Shown: positions 1 through 9,664, counted from the first letter of the stretch. The stretch is DNA of 64,000 nucleotides from Massilibacillus massiliensis (GCF_900086705.1 NZ_LT575483.1:941709-1005708), one strand, 5' to 3'. Program-made: numbers and translations. The notes: generated by a model not told the origin, from the letters alone.

Positions 1-280
1 AATCAATTTTGTAAAAATTCACCTTACATATATCATGCAGTAAAGAAGTAATGATAACACTTGCTTCACTGATATCATCCAATTCATACATATGACAAAG
101 TTTACTCATATGATCGTATACATCAAGACTATGTTCCAGCAAACCGCCTTCATACGCACCATGATACTTCGTACTCGCAGGTGCTGTAAAAAAATCTGTT
201 TGGTTTTCTAAATAGTTTATAAAATTTTCTATGCCATCGCGATTCGTAGAACGTAATAAACTCAAAAACTTTTCTTTCAA
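1..280 (-). CDS. HD-domain phosphohydrolase, N-terminal part (runs off the left edge)
   Basis: I translated this frame by hand; about 93 codons are open to the window edge. The start is TTG at 280, preceded on the minus strand by GAGGTGA at 286-292. The protein shows HGAYEGGLLEHSL and then LLHDICK, the spaced His and His-Asp metal ligands of small Firmicutes HD hydrolases. Such proteins are usually predicted to cleave nucleotide or phosphodiester substrates; the substrate here is unknown. The C-terminus is missing. Confidence 0.7.
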   Translation of the reverse strand, partial: MKEKFLSLLRSTNRDGIENFINYLENQTDFFTAPASTKYHGAYEGGLLEHSLDVYDHMSKLCHMYELDDISEASVIITSLLHDICKVNFYKID

Positions 281-420
281 AATCGTCACCTCAATCAAGT
301 TAATAAAAACTTATTATATCATATTTATTTGCAACTTTTATCAAAAATTTTGCAATAAAATATACTATATCCAAATACCTCTTTTTTATTACACCTTGAT
401 GAACACTCGTAAGAAATCAT

Positions 421-471
421 AAAAATCACGTCTGCTTAATTGATACATGAATTAAACAGACGTGATTTTTT
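421..471. terminator. Bidirectional rho-independent terminator
   Basis: Long perfect stem (AAAATCACGTCTG... with its complement) and a short loop, flanked by A and T runs. It lies downstream of the minus-strand symporter gene. Confidence 0.8.
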
Positions 472-499
472 CATGCTTATATTTATTTGCTGGACTTCT

Positions 500-1855
500 C
501 TACATCGCCCTAGTATGAATTTCTGTTATAATCTGGCCATGTCTGTCATCACTTAAATCATACAAAAACTTAATAACTAAAGCCGCACAAAAAATCGTAA
601 CCGCCGGATATAATAACAATAATCCTTTTATCCCTAATAAGGCTGTACCTGACTGCTGTGCATTCGGAATATAGCCAACTAAAGAAAGCCCTATTCCCGA
701 AGCAAAACCCGATAAAGATTGGGCAATTTTACGAGAAAAATTGAAGAATGAAAAAGTAATACCTTCTCGTCTTTCACCTGTTTTCCATTCGCCATAGTCA
801 ATTGCATCAGATACAAATGCCCAAGTAATTCCATTCGGAATACTGATTCCAACGAAAGCAATACTTGCTAAAATTGTAAAAGTAATCAGATCTCCAGGAA
901 TCATAAAATTAATTAAATCTGCAATTGTACTAATTGCAAAACCAATTAAAGCCGTATTCTTTTTACCAAAACGTTTTGCTAGCCTAGGAATCAAAGTAAT
1001 TCCAAGACATGAACAACCAATTGTGATGAAACTAATATAAGGCATAAAACTAATATCGCCAAGATTATATTGACAATAATAAATTAGCATTGCGGATTTT
1101 ATATTGTAAGCAGAAATCGTAAATAAGGTCATAAAAATCAAGATTAGAAGTGGCTTATTGGTATATACAGCCCGTGCCATGGCCTTAAATGAAAATTGTT
1201 TATCCGCACTTATTTTTTTCGCAACCACAACTTCTTTACAATTTTTATAACAAAAATAAAAAGCAATCACTCCGATGCAAGATGTAAGCGCTACTACAGA
1301 TGGCCAAGCAATCTGTGGATTATCAAACTGCTTAATCAATGGAACAACAATAACACTCGTAATAAGCAAAGCGCCTAATGAACCAGCTTGCCGCCAGGAA
1401 GCCAATGAAGCACGATCCAGCGGATTTTGTGTCATTGCGGCACCAAGTGCCCCGTAAGGTACATTCGTGAAAGAATAGCCAACCCCCCACGCCATATAAG
1501 TTAGATAGCCAAAAATAATTTTAGATGTGGTCGACATCTCTGGAGATAAAAACACAAAAATAGATAAAACGCCTAATACAATACTGCTGAGAAACATAAC
1601 TTTTCTGAATTTCCCCTTTTCAGCGTCATCCGGTCTTCCATCAATCACAGCGCCGGCAATAGGATCCATAAAAGCATCAAAAATCTTTGTTATTAAAAAA
1701 ATACTCCCCGCAGCAGCCGCAGGTATCCCAAACACATCTGTATAAAACTTAAGTAAATAAATTTGCCCCATATCAAACATAAAACCATTACCAAAATCCC
1801 CTAGACCATAAGAAAACTTTTCCTTTAACGTCAACCTTTTTTCTTCAGTACACAT
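500..1855 (-). CDS. GPH-family sugar:cation symporter (MelB/UidB-like)
   Basis: Polytopic membrane protein of about 451 residues, the usual length for glycoside-pentoside-hexuronide:cation symporters of the MFS fold. The N-terminal KFSYGLGDFGNG and the following DAFMDPIAGAVIDGR segment (about residues 60-75) match the conserved TM1-2 region with its cation-binding aspartates. About 12 hydrophobic segments are visible. ATG at 1855 has AGGAGG 10 bases upstream; an in-frame TTG three bases earlier (1858) is the alternative. A ROK repressor follows in the same orientation upstream, so sugar-controlled expression is likely. The sugar cannot be read from the sequence. Confidence 0.85.
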   Translation of the reverse strand: MCTEEKRLTLKEKFSYGLGDFGNGFMFDMGQIYLLKFYTDVFGIPAAAAGSIFLITKIFDAFMDPIAGAVIDGRPDDAEKGKFRKVMFLSSIVLGVLSIFVFLSPEMSTTSKIIFGYLTYMAWGVGYSFTNVPYGALGAAMTQNPLDRASLASWRQAGSLGALLITSVIVVPLIKQFDNPQIAWPSVVALTSCIGVIAFYFCYKNCKEVVVAKKISADKQFSFKAMARAVYTNKPLLILIFMTLFTISAYNIKSAMLIYYCQYNLGDISFMPYISFITIGCSCLGITLIPRLAKRFGKKNTALIGFAISTIADLINFMIPGDLITFTILASIAFVGISIPNGITWAFVSDAIDYGEWKTGERREGITFSFFNFSRKIAQSLSGFASGIGLSLVGYIPNAQQSGTALLGIKGLLLLYPAVTIFCAALVIKFLYDLSDDRHGQIITEIHTRAM

Positions 1856-2003
1856 CAAACATTAGCCTCCTGGTTTTTTCTAATATCGATTTTGATTTAA
1901 AAATAAATTCTTGTACTGTTATGATTATTCTGATTATTTTGGTACGATATGCTTCTCCAATTTGGAACATTACACTTCTAAAAATCCCACCTCCAAGCCC
2001 AAT

Positions 2004-2026
2004 TACTTAATTAATTTAATTAACTT
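2004..2026. promoter_or_regulatory. AT-rich dyad upstream of the symporter, possible operator
   Basis: Two TTAATTAA palindromes in tandem lie about 150 bases before the symporter start and just after the ROK gene. ROK repressors bind AT-rich dyads, but no second copy was found near the ROK gene, so this is weak. Confidence 0.2.
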
Positions 2027-2125
2027 ATTTACCTGATAGATTATTCTATAAAAACCTCAAATTTCCTCCTAATAAAAAGAAAAGCTAGATGTATACAATC
2101 TAACTTTTTTGTATTCACCCTAATT

Positions 2126-3373
2126 TTATTGCTCTTTCCCCATAACAGAAATCATTTTAGAGTTCGGCGATCTTAGCAAATTGGTTAACGCCAAGGCACA
2201 CGCACCTATCACACCCGAATTGGCACCTAAATTAGAAATCATGACTTGTGTGGTTTGTCCAATTTCAGGGAAAACATGTGAATTTAAAAAACTACGCAGT
2301 TCTTTAATGAAAAAAGGAGATTTTATTGCCAATTTTCCGCCAAGAAAAACTTTATCCGGATTGCAGATATTGATCATACTTGCTGTTACTACAGCCACAT
2401 GCTGTGCCGTCTCACGTAATAAATTTCTAGCATAGGAATCTTCCAAATCAGCGGCTTCCAAAATGTCATTTATTTTAAGATTTTTATCCGCTTGTATAAA
2501 CTTTCTCTTTAAAATATCACTTTCTGAAATGGTTGAGATCTCAGTTTCTACTCTTCTCAATAATGCAGGAATTCCACAAATCGCTTCCAAACAGCCACGA
2601 TTACCGCAATTACATAATGGTCCATCAGGCATAAGAACCGTATGCCCGATTTGTCCGGCATACCCTTGTGCACCTTGTACAATTACATCATTCATAAGAA
2701 TGCCTGCACTAATCCCCTCACCAAGATTAACATAAATGAGATTTTTGCAATGCACTCCTCCGCCAAACCATTTTTCCCCCAACGCCGCCACTTTAGAATT
2801 TGTATCAATGAAAACCGGAATATGAAATGCTTCTTCAAGGGAATGCTTAAGCGGATATCCATTCCATTTTTCACCAAGGTTCACAGCACGCTTCACTACG
2901 CCAGTATCAGACTGCACAATGGCAGGAAACGCGATTGCGATACTAAGAAAATTCTTTTTCTGATTTTCCTTACTCGCAAAGACTGCCCCTAGCTGTTTTT
3001 TCAAGGCAGCAATCGCGGTATCAGGATCCTTCATATCAATAGAAAATGATTTAATTTCACGGGGAATATTTTCAAAATCAGCCACCGCCAGTGTAATTTC
3101 ATCACTCGTAACCTCTACACCCAATACATAGCCAGCTTTTCCATTAAATTTCAGATGTACGGGACGGCGTCCTCCCTGTGATTCCCCTAGCCCTACTTCT
3201 TTTACAAATCCAATCGCAATAAGATCACGAACAATTCCTGTAACAGCGGCTGCTGTCAATCCAGTATGCTCAGCAATCTGTTGTCTTGAGATGAGTTCAT
3301 TATCTTTGATTACATTAAGAATCGCCATTTGATTCATTCGTTTTATTGTTTTACTATTTCCTGAACTGCGCAT
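2126..3373 (-). CDS. ROK-family transcriptional repressor (NagC/XylR type)
   Basis: 415 residues: an N-terminal MarR-like winged helix (about 15-75, SRQQIAEHTGLTAAAVTGIVRDL) followed by a ROK sugar-kinase-like domain. The zinc motif CNCGNRGCLE (about residues 254-263) and the ROK signature around GQIGHTVLMPDG are intact. In this family the sugar releases DNA binding. ATG at 3373 has AAAGGTGA at good distance. It lies immediately upstream of the GPH symporter on the same strand, so it probably controls that gene. Confidence 0.88.
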   Translation of the reverse strand: MRSSGNSKTIKRMNQMAILNVIKDNELISRQQIAEHTGLTAAAVTGIVRDLIAIGFVKEVGLGESQGGRRPVHLKFNGKAGYVLGVEVTSDEITLAVADFENIPREIKSFSIDMKDPDTAIAALKKQLGAVFASKENQKKNFLSIAIAFPAIVQSDTGVVKRAVNLGEKWNGYPLKHSLEEAFHIPVFIDTNSKVAALGEKWFGGGVHCKNLIYVNLGEGISAGILMNDVIVQGAQGYAGQIGHTVLMPDGPLCNCGNRGCLEAICGIPALLRRVETEISTISESDILKRKFIQADKNLKINDILEAADLEDSYARNLLRETAQHVAVVTASMINICNPDKVFLGGKLAIKSPFFIKELRSFLNSHVFPEIGQTTQVMISNLGANSGVIGACALALTNLLRSPNSKMISVMGKEQ

Positions 3374-3535
3374 ATTTGTTTCACCTTTCCTACTATACTA
3401 AACAATAAATATTAAAAGTTTTGAAACATAGAGTGCAAACCGTTTTTGTTTTATACTATATAATTATATCTTTTATTCGTAAGTTTTAAATAGTAAACTG
3501 GAACAAATCTCTAAAAAAATTTTTCATTGGTTCGT

Positions 3536-3931
3536 TTATTCTTCTGTATCAGCACTGACTTGCTTTTCTGTCAATTCTTCTTCCAAATACCATTCGCCAA
3601 ATTGATGCATCATCTCGAGAATCGGAATAATCTTTTTCCCAACTTCGGTTAACCCATATTCGACTTTAGGCGGAACTACCGGATAAACTTTTCGATAAAT
3701 TAACTTATCTTTTTCCAGTGCTCTTAATTGCATCGTTAACATTTTCTGCGTAACATTGGGTAAATATTGCTTCAACTCACAAAATCTCAATATACCTTGA
3801 CTTAAATGCCATAGAATCAAAATTTTTCTTTTGCCAGATAAAATATTTTGCACCAATACCATCGGGCAAACATTATGCTTATCACAATCCTTGCTACAAA
3901 CAAGCTCTGTAGAATTTTTCAAATAATTCAT
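3536..3931 (-). CDS. HxlR-family winged-helix regulator
   Basis: About 131 residues with the HxlR fold: CPMVLVQNILSGKRKILILWHL, then FCELKQYLPNVTQKMLTMQLRALEKDKLI and EYGLTEVGKKIIPIL. Three cysteines near the N-terminus (CSKDCDKHNVCP) are noteworthy because HxlR members such as HypR and YodB sense thiol or quinone stress through an N-terminal cysteine. It is divergent from doxX and a nitroreductase, the typical setting for an HxlR-controlled detoxification pair. Of the start codons, ATG at 3931 or 3934 fits the AGGAG at 3939-3943; the ATG further upstream overlaps that site. Confidence 0.88.
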   Translation of the reverse strand: MNYLKNSTELVCSKDCDKHNVCPMVLVQNILSGKRKILILWHLSQGILRFCELKQYLPNVTQKMLTMQLRALEKDKLIYRKVYPVVPPKVEYGLTEVGKKIIPILEMMHQFGEWYLEEELTEKQVSADTEE

Positions 3932-4116
3932 CATATTTCTCCTCATCCAATAGTATCTTTTTCTATACTATATAACAAATAAGTGCCTACTTGCCACATA
4001 AATGTGAAAATGATAATCTTTTACTAAATAATAAAAGTTATTATTTTACATAAAACGTATTATACTATATATAATACATAAGATATCTAAATACGAATTT
4101 AGAAAGGAAAGTTTTT

Positions 4117-4566
4117 ATGAATCACATAATTAAAGATCTAAACTTCTTTCTTTATCAGAAAAGAGATTACGCACTTTTGATTTTTCGTATTATTTTAGGC
4201 GGAATGTTTATCTGGCATGGCTATCCTAAAATAACAGGCGGCATTGAAACATGGACGAATCTAGGAAAATCATTAAGCGTTGTGGGAATCACTTTTGCGC
4301 CAGCGATGTTTGGCTTTTTATCTGGATTAAGTGAGTTCGTCGGTGGTATTTGCTTTGTTTTAGGTTTCTTTTACCGCATTGCAAGTTTCTTCCTATTCAG
4401 CAATATGATCGTTGCTTTTGGAACGCAAATGATTGCTGGTAAAGGACTTTTTAAAGCCTCACAATCATTAGAAGATGGTGCAGCTTTTCTCGCCGCAGTT
4501 TTTATCGGTCCTGGAAAATACAGTTTAGATGCAAAATTAGGCTTCCTCAATGATAAGAATCATTGA
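4117..4566 (+). CDS. DoxX-family membrane protein
   Basis: 149 residues with four hydrophobic helices. LIFRIILGGMFIWHGYPKI near the N-terminus is the DoxX signature. DoxX proteins are small inner-membrane proteins linked to redox or thiol stress and quinone-related functions; the biochemical role here is not fixed. Start ATG has AAAGGAAA upstream. The nitroreductase follows 42 bases later on the same strand, and HxlR is divergent, suggesting a regulated two-gene operon. Confidence 0.82.
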   Translation: MNHIIKDLNFFLYQKRDYALLIFRIILGGMFIWHGYPKITGGIETWTNLGKSLSVVGITFAPAMFGFLSGLSEFVGGICFVLGFFYRIASFFLFSNMIVAFGTQMIAGKGLFKASQSLEDGAAFLAAVFIGPGKYSLDAKLGFLNDKNH

Positions 4567-4608
4567 AATAATAATAATAAAAATAAAAAAATACGAAGAG
4601 GTGTATAA

Positions 4609-5208
4609 ATGATGAGAAATTTTGAAGAAGCAGTATTAAATAGACGTACCATTTATCCAATTGATAAAAATGTTACAATTTCACAGGAAACGATTATTCA
4701 AAGCATTGAAACATTAACAGAAAGCGTACCTTCGGCTTTTAATAGCCAAAGTACACGCGTTCTTGTACTTTTCGGTCAGCACCATGATAAAGTATGGAGT
4801 ATCGTCATGGAAACGCTTAGAAAAATCGTTCCGGCTGAGCACTTCGCTGCAACAGAAGCTAAAGTTAATGGCTTTGCCAACGGTTACGGTACAATTTTAT
4901 ATTTTGATGATACTTCCGTAACAAATGGTTTTGCTGAAAAATTTGCAGCCTACAGTGAGAATTTTCCAATCTGGGCAAACCAATCAAATGGAATGCTGCA
5001 ATTTGCAATTTGGACAGCATTAGCTGATCTGGGATTAGGCGTTAATTTACAACATTATAATCCAATCATTGACGATGAAATAAAAGCAACCTTCCAGGTT
5101 CCAGCTACTTGGAAATTAATCGCGCAAATGCCATTTGGCAATCCATTAGAAAAACCGGCACCACTTGATAAAGTTGCGATTAAAGAACGTGTTAAAATTT
5201 TTAGATAA
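4609..5208 (+). CDS. Nitroreductase-family protein (Frm2/YdgI-like)
   Basis: 199 residues. NRRTIYPIDKN at the N-terminus and SVPSAFNSQSTRVLVLFG match the FMN-binding arginine and the Ser/Asn region of the small Frm2-like nitroreductase branch. The family reduces nitroaromatics or quinones with NAD(P)H. ATG at 4609 is followed by a second ATG; AGAGGTG supports either. It forms an operon with doxX and is followed by a strong terminator. Confidence 0.82.
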   Translation: MMRNFEEAVLNRRTIYPIDKNVTISQETIIQSIETLTESVPSAFNSQSTRVLVLFGQHHDKVWSIVMETLRKIVPAEHFAATEAKVNGFANGYGTILYFDDTSVTNGFAEKFAAYSENFPIWANQSNGMLQFAIWTALADLGLGVNLQHYNPIIDDEIKATFQVPATWKLIAQMPFGNPLEKPAPLDKVAIKERVKIFR

Positions 5209-5225
5209 ATTCATTCTGAAGTAAT

Positions 5226-5275
5226 AAATATCCTCACCAATAAAATGAAACCTTATTTTATTGGTGAGGATATTT
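5226..5275. terminator. Terminator after doxX-nitroreductase operon
   Basis: Perfect 21-base arms around an 8-base loop, with a T-rich right flank. It ends the plus-strand operon; the stem is also usable from the other strand. Confidence 0.88.
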
Positions 5276-5347
5276 TATGTATGTTTCGTCCTGCAGTCTC
5301 TTAAAAAGCCCTTGACGTCTGCGTTCTTTTCTTATTTCATTTTCTAT

Positions 5348-5378
5348 GTTTTACGATAAAATGTAATAATCGTAAAAC
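5348..5378. promoter_or_regulatory. Perfect 10-bp inverted repeat upstream of uppP, candidate operator
   Basis: GTTTTACGAT and ATCGTAAAAC are separated by 11 bases in the 335-base gap before uppP. There is no T-run, so it is more like an operator than a terminator. The regulator is unknown. Apart from this and the preceding terminator, nothing else was recognised in 5209-5543. Confidence 0.4.
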
Positions 5379-5543
5379 ACATTGTAAAACCTATCAATAA
5401 ACGAACAGATTCTCTCTACTTTTCTCCTGCGTTTATAGGATCATAAAATATTTCTTTATCTTAAGTTTGTATTGCATATTTATAAAACATGGAGTAGAAT
5501 CTCTTTATATGTCATTTTTGGATATTAAGGAGTTGTTATATTC

Positions 5544-6359
5544 GTGTTAGAAATGTTAAAAGTAATAATTCTCGGGATTGTTGAAGGTATAACAGAATGG
5601 TTGCCAATCAGCAGTACCGGTCATATGATTCTGGTGGATGAATTTATTAAGTTAAGCATCACACCAGCATTTAAAGAAATGTTTCTTGTCGTCATTCAGT
5701 TAGGTGCAATTATGGCTGTTGTTACACTCTACTGGGATAAACTTTGTCCAATTGCCTTTAAACGTGGTATTTACATTAAACAAGAAGTAATTTCATTATG
5801 GATGAAAGTCATTGTAGCAGTCATTCCGGCAGCAGCAATTGGCCTGCCATTTGACGACCTCCTAGATGCACTGTTTTATAATTACCAAACCGTAGCCATT
5901 ACATTAATTATTTATGGAATTTTATTTATCATCTTGGAAAATCGTAATAAAAATATACGCCCGCAAGTAACAAAACTACATAACCTCAGTTTTACAAAAG
6001 CAATCGGAATTGGCTGCTTTCAAGTATTGGCACTGATTCCTGGTACGTCACGCTCTGGAGCAACAATTCTAGGTGCAATGTTGATTGGCTGCTCACGGGA
6101 AGTTGCCGCAGAATTCTCTTTCTTTTTAGCCGTACCGGTTATGTTTGGCGCAAGTTTATTAAAAGTCGTGAAATTTGGTTTTAACTATACGGCAGATGAA
6201 ATACAAATTCTTATTGTCGGCTTACTATCGGCATATATTGTATCCGTTATCACCATTAAATTCTTGATGGCTTACATTAAAACCAGCGATTTCAAAGCTT
6301 TTGGTTACTACCGTATCATACTTGGTATTATCGTTCTTGGATATTTTCTCTTATCATAA
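5544..6359 (+). CDS. uppP: Undecaprenyl-diphosphatase UppP/BacA
   Basis: 271-residue polytopic membrane enzyme that dephosphorylates undecaprenyl diphosphate for recycling in peptidoglycan and polymer synthesis; overproduction gives bacitracin resistance. [15 protein letters not shown] (about residues 13-27) and [12 protein letters not shown] (about 165-176) are the two catalytic motifs. Length is normal. The start is GTG at 5544, since AAGGAG at 5527-5532 is too far from the next ATG at 5553. It appears monocistronic. Confidence 0.95.
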   Translation: MLEMLKVIILGIVEGITEWLPISSTGHMILVDEFIKLSITPAFKEMFLVVIQLGAIMAVVTLYWDKLCPIAFKRGIYIKQEVISLWMKVIVAVIPAAAIGLPFDDLLDALFYNYQTVAITLIIYGILFIILENRNKNIRPQVTKLHNLSFTKAIGIGCFQVLALIPGTSRSGATILGAMLIGCSREVAAEFSFFLAVPVMFGASLLKVVKFGFNYTADEIQILIVGLLSAYIVSVITIKFLMAYIKTSDFKAFGYYRIILGIIVLGYFLLS

Positions 6360-6400
6360 GCGATTCTTGATGATCTAAATCTCGAAAAATATCGATAAGA

Positions 6401-6437
6401 AAAAGGAGCTATCGCAACAAATGCGATAGCTCCTTTT
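6401..6437. terminator. Convergent bidirectional terminator
   Basis: 16-base arms (AAAAGGAGCTATCGCA and complement) between uppP and the convergent PTS/aldolase operon, with A- and T-rich ends, so it can serve both. Confidence 0.88.
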
Positions 6438-6484
6438 GTCTTCGTATCTAGCCATTACTAAAAAACAATTTTATGTTCACTTAT

Positions 6485-7351
6485 CTATTTATAATATTTT
6501 ACTTTATCCGCATCGTTAAATAACGCAATCTTTGCATAGATAACCTCTTTCATCGCTGCAATACATGGCGGATAGATCGCATTCGGTTCCCGTATATCGG
6601 AATCTTGCAGTAAAATTTCTCGACATTTTTTATAAAATGCATCCTTAATATCACTTGAAATATTAATTTTAGAGATCCCGAGTCTTACCGCTTCAGAGAT
6701 TTCCTTATCCTCATTCGCTGACCCGCCATGAAGTACGAGTGGGATATCCACAATACCTCTTATTTCTTGCAATAAATCCAATCTTAACTTTGGTTTCATA
6801 TCTTTGGGATAAATCCCATGCGATGTACCAATCGCAATTGCCAAGGTATCGACATCCGTCTTCTCAACAAATTCTTTAACTGCCTCCGGATTGGTATAAA
6901 TGATTTGATCCGCTCCTGCCTCTCCGCCGTTTCCAGTGGTTCCTATTGTTCCTAACTCTGCTTCCACTGATACCCGCACCGGATGCGCCGCTTCAATGAC
7001 CTTTTTCGTGATAGCGATATTTTCTTCAAATGACAATAAAGATGCATCGATCATAACGGATGTAAAACCACAGCGAATCGCCCGCATAATTTGCTCAAAA
7101 CTTCCACCATGATCTAAGTGAATCACGCCAGGTATCTGACTTTTTATGATTTCCTCACGCACACTTGCAATGAAGCTATCTTCCACAAAGGATAATTCGT
7201 CGGGATGAATCGCGATAATAACAGGTGCCTGTTGTTCTTTGCAGGCTTCCATAACGCCTTTTAAGATCATGTTGCTGCTCGTATTAAAAGCAGGTACAGC
7301 AAACTTGTTTTTTTGTGCAACAGTTAGTAACTCTTTCATATTCATTAACAT
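6485..7351 (-). CDS. Class II ketose-bisphosphate aldolase (paralogue 1)
   Basis: 288 residues, zinc-dependent Fba/GatY/KbaY family. Visible zinc and phosphate motifs: HLDHGGSFEQ, SVEAELGTIG, AIGTSHGIYP and VLHGGSAN. It cleaves a ketose (bis)phosphate into DHAP and an aldehyde. ATG at 7351 follows AAGGAGA. It is the last gene of the PTS operon, 17 bases after a second aldolase of the same family. The substrate is unknown; the PTS context suggests a fructose-, tagatose- or other ketose-phosphate. Confidence 0.88.
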   Translation of the reverse strand: MLMNMKELLTVAQKNKFAVPAFNTSSNMILKGVMEACKEQQAPVIIAIHPDELSFVEDSFIASVREEIIKSQIPGVIHLDHGGSFEQIMRAIRCGFTSVMIDASLLSFEENIAITKKVIEAAHPVRVSVEAELGTIGTTGNGGEAGADQIIYTNPEAVKEFVEKTDVDTLAIAIGTSHGIYPKDMKPKLRLDLLQEIRGIVDIPLVLHGGSANEDKEISEAVRLGISKINISSDIKDAFYKKCREILLQDSDIREPNAIYPPCIAAMKEVIYAKIALFNDADKVKYYK

Positions 7352-7368
7352 TTTTTTTAACTCTCCTT

Positions 7369-8220
7369 CTAATTCTTATTTTTAGAGCCGGATAATCTAA
7401 TATAATGTCTTACAATCTCAATACTTTCTTTTTCCACATAATCAACTAAATCGTAATAATTAATATGCGGTTCTTGTTGCAATTTATCTTTCAAAGCATG
7501 CACATTTGCATTCATAAAATCACAACCAACATTGATTTTATTGATACCATGTTGAATTGCTTCTATAATATTTTTTTCACCAGAACCAGAGCCGCCGTGA
7601 AGCACCAACGGCATCTGCGTTAACTTTTTAATTTGGCTCAGCCGTTCAAAATCAAATTCCGGAATCATGTCCCCTGGATAATTCCCATGGGAAGAACCAA
7701 TCGAAATTGCCAAGGCATCAATTCCTGTTGCTTTTGCAAATTTAGCGGCTTCGATTGGATTCGTATACATTGAATCTTTGGTAAAGGAAGCACCTTCCGT
7801 AAGACCAATACAGCCAATTTCTCCTTCCACACTTACCCCTTTGGGATGCGCATAATCGACGATCTCCTTTGTCATCGCAATATTCCCCTCTAAGCCAAAT
7901 CTAGAAGCATCTACCATCACCGAAGAAAAGCCATCATCAATTGCTTTTTTTAAAAATAAAACCTCCTGCCCATGATCAAAATTTAACGCAACCTGAATAT
8001 CGGTTCTGCCAGCTAAAATCTTAACAATCGGTGTAATGATCGCACTATCACAATGATAAAGCAAATGATCTTGAAAAAGATTGATAATAATGGGTGCATG
8101 CTCTGCTTCAGCGGCACGTATTACAGTTCGCACAGTCTCCAAATTAAAACAATTGATCGCCATCACTGCATAATGGTCTATATTGGCTTTATGCAGCATA
8201 TCCCTCATAGAAACGTACAT
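7369..8220 (-). CDS. Class II ketose-bisphosphate aldolase (paralogue 2)
   Basis: 283 residues, same fold as its neighbour but clearly divergent. NFDHGQ, SVEGEIGCIG, SIGSSHGNYPG, VLHGGSGSG and INVGCDF correspond to the zinc, cation and phosphate sites. ATG at 8220 follows AAGGAGA. A tandem pair of class II aldolases could form two specificities or a catalytic pair; KbaYZ- and GatYZ-type systems use an aldolase plus a non-catalytic partner, but here both keep the catalytic residues. Confidence 0.87.
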   Translation of the reverse strand: MYVSMRDMLHKANIDHYAVMAINCFNLETVRTVIRAAEAEHAPIIINLFQDHLLYHCDSAIITPIVKILAGRTDIQVALNFDHGQEVLFLKKAIDDGFSSVMVDASRFGLEGNIAMTKEIVDYAHPKGVSVEGEIGCIGLTEGASFTKDSMYTNPIEAAKFAKATGIDALAISIGSSHGNYPGDMIPEFDFERLSQIKKLTQMPLVLHGGSGSGEKNIIEAIQHGINKINVGCDFMNANVHALKDKLQQEPHINYYDLVDYVEKESIEIVRHYIRLSGSKNKN

Positions 8221-8241
8221 AGAATCGATCTCCTTCCTTGA

Positions 8242-9324
8242 TTATTTAATATGAATGCCTGATAAATCAACCGCCTCTTCCAATTCGTCCTCGTTTTCAA
8301 ATTCTTTTTCCACAGCATCCTTTTTCAAAGCAACAAGTAACAACGCAGTAACGACACTTCCAACACCTAATGCAATTAAGAATCCAATTGGATTTTGCAT
8401 TGCCGGTACAATGAACATGCCACCGGATGGAACGGGTGAACCAACATCAAACAACATGATCAGACTACCACCGACTGCAGCACCAAACGAACAAGAAAAA
8501 ATCACGCGTAGCGGATCAACGGCGGCAATTGGAATGACGCCTTCTGTGATCATACAGATCCCCATCGGAAAGGCAATTTTAATATTGTCCGCTTCACTTT
8601 TGCTGTATCTTGATTTTTTAATAACCCAAGATAAGGCTACACCAAACGGCGGAATCATTGATGCACAAATTTTAACCGCTTCCGGACCGTATACACCATT
8701 CATTAACAATCCGTCGGCAAATAGCGAAGCCACTTTATTTACCGGGCCACCAAAATCAAAGGCCGCCATGGCTCCCATAATTGCTCCGAATACTGCTTTT
8801 GAACCCCCTTGCATATTCACCAGCATATCAGTCAAAGCAAAAGACACTGCTGCAATTGGCCCGCCAATAACAAAAAACATAATAAAACCTACAATAATGG
8901 ATGCTAATAGCGGAAGAATCATCATTGGCATTAATCCCTGTGCCCAAATCGGGACTTTTATCTTACGTTTCAGAAAATTAACGCACCACCCAGATAGATA
9001 ACCACCCAACATTCCACCAAAAAATCCAGCACCCATTGCATTGGCAATCATCCCCATTAATAAACCTGGCGCAATCCCCGGTCGATCGGCAATGGAGTAG
9101 GCAATCGCAGCAGACATAACCGCCGGAATCAAGCCCATACCATATACCCCTAAAGTAACAGCTGCCTCCCACAAAGAATAAGAGCTCTTATAATCAGAAA
9201 TCAGTGCCGGATTTCCGCCAGCGATATTACCAATTGCAATCAACAGCCCGGCTGCTACTACCAAGGGAATCATATAAGATATTCCAGTCATAGCATGCCT
9301 TTTCAATTCCAAACTTTTCAACAT
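8242..9324 (-). CDS. PTS fructose-type permease, EIIC component
   Basis: About 360 residues with 8-10 membrane segments. ISYMIPLVVAAGLLIA near the N-terminus, GPVNKVASLFADGLL and GMCMITEGVIPIAA-like segments place it in the fructose/mannitol EIIC family. ATG at 9324 is preferred because GGAGG lies 8 bases upstream; a longer start at 9339 or 9342 has no site. EIIB and EIIA are encoded separately just upstream, so this is a three-protein transporter rather than a fused FruA. Confidence 0.9.
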   Translation of the reverse strand: MLKSLELKRHAMTGISYMIPLVVAAGLLIAIGNIAGGNPALISDYKSSYSLWEAAVTLGVYGMGLIPAVMSAAIAYSIADRPGIAPGLLMGMIANAMGAGFFGGMLGGYLSGWCVNFLKRKIKVPIWAQGLMPMMILPLLASIIVGFIMFFVIGGPIAAVSFALTDMLVNMQGGSKAVFGAIMGAMAAFDFGGPVNKVASLFADGLLMNGVYGPEAVKICASMIPPFGVALSWVIKKSRYSKSEADNIKIAFPMGICMITEGVIPIAAVDPLRVIFSCSFGAAVGGSLIMLFDVGSPVPSGGMFIVPAMQNPIGFLIALGVGSVVTALLLVALKKDAVEKEFENEDELEEAVDLSGIHIK

Positions 9325-9352
9325 ACTTACAACCTCCATCAAATTTGAATCT

Positions 9353-9664
9353 TTAAATTCCTAAATCCTCTTGAATTTTATTTAAGAGCGCTTTGGGAGA
9401 TTTAATTGCAATATGTGTTGGGATATCTACAATTCTTTTCCCCTGAAAACGTTCTCTGCCGCCAACTTTTATATCTGATGCAATAATGACCACATCTGCC
9501 TCCTCGATATCTTTCGCCGTTAGTTCATCTTCAGTCCCTATCGTCCCCTGCGTTTCAATATGAATTGTATGATTTAATGCTTTTCCGGCTTTTATCAACT
9601 TTTCTTTGGCAATATACGTATGTGCAATCCCCGATGTACAAGCTGCAATACCTACGATTTTCAT
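9353..9664 (-). CDS. PTS fructose-type EIIB component
   Basis: About 103 residues. The phosphorylated cysteine is in IAACTSGIAHTYIA; most EIIB-Fru proteins have CPTGIAHT, so the proline after the cysteine is replaced here while the cysteine and GIAHT remain. EIIB passes phosphate from EIIA to the sugar during transport through EIIC. ATG at 9664 is chosen because GGAGG directly abuts the earlier ATG at 9670. It follows EIIA with a 2-base gap. Confidence 0.88.
   Translation of the reverse strand: MKIVGIAACTSGIAHTYIAKEKLIKAGKALNHTIHIETQGTIGTEDELTAKDIEEADVVIIASDIKVGGRERFQGKRIVDIPTHIAIKSPKALLNKIQEDLGI

Noticed and set aside
8255-9001. 248-codon plus-strand frame opposite the PTS EIIC gene
   Set aside because: Shadow of the EIIC reading frame; composition rich in Pro/Ser/Asn and no start signal.
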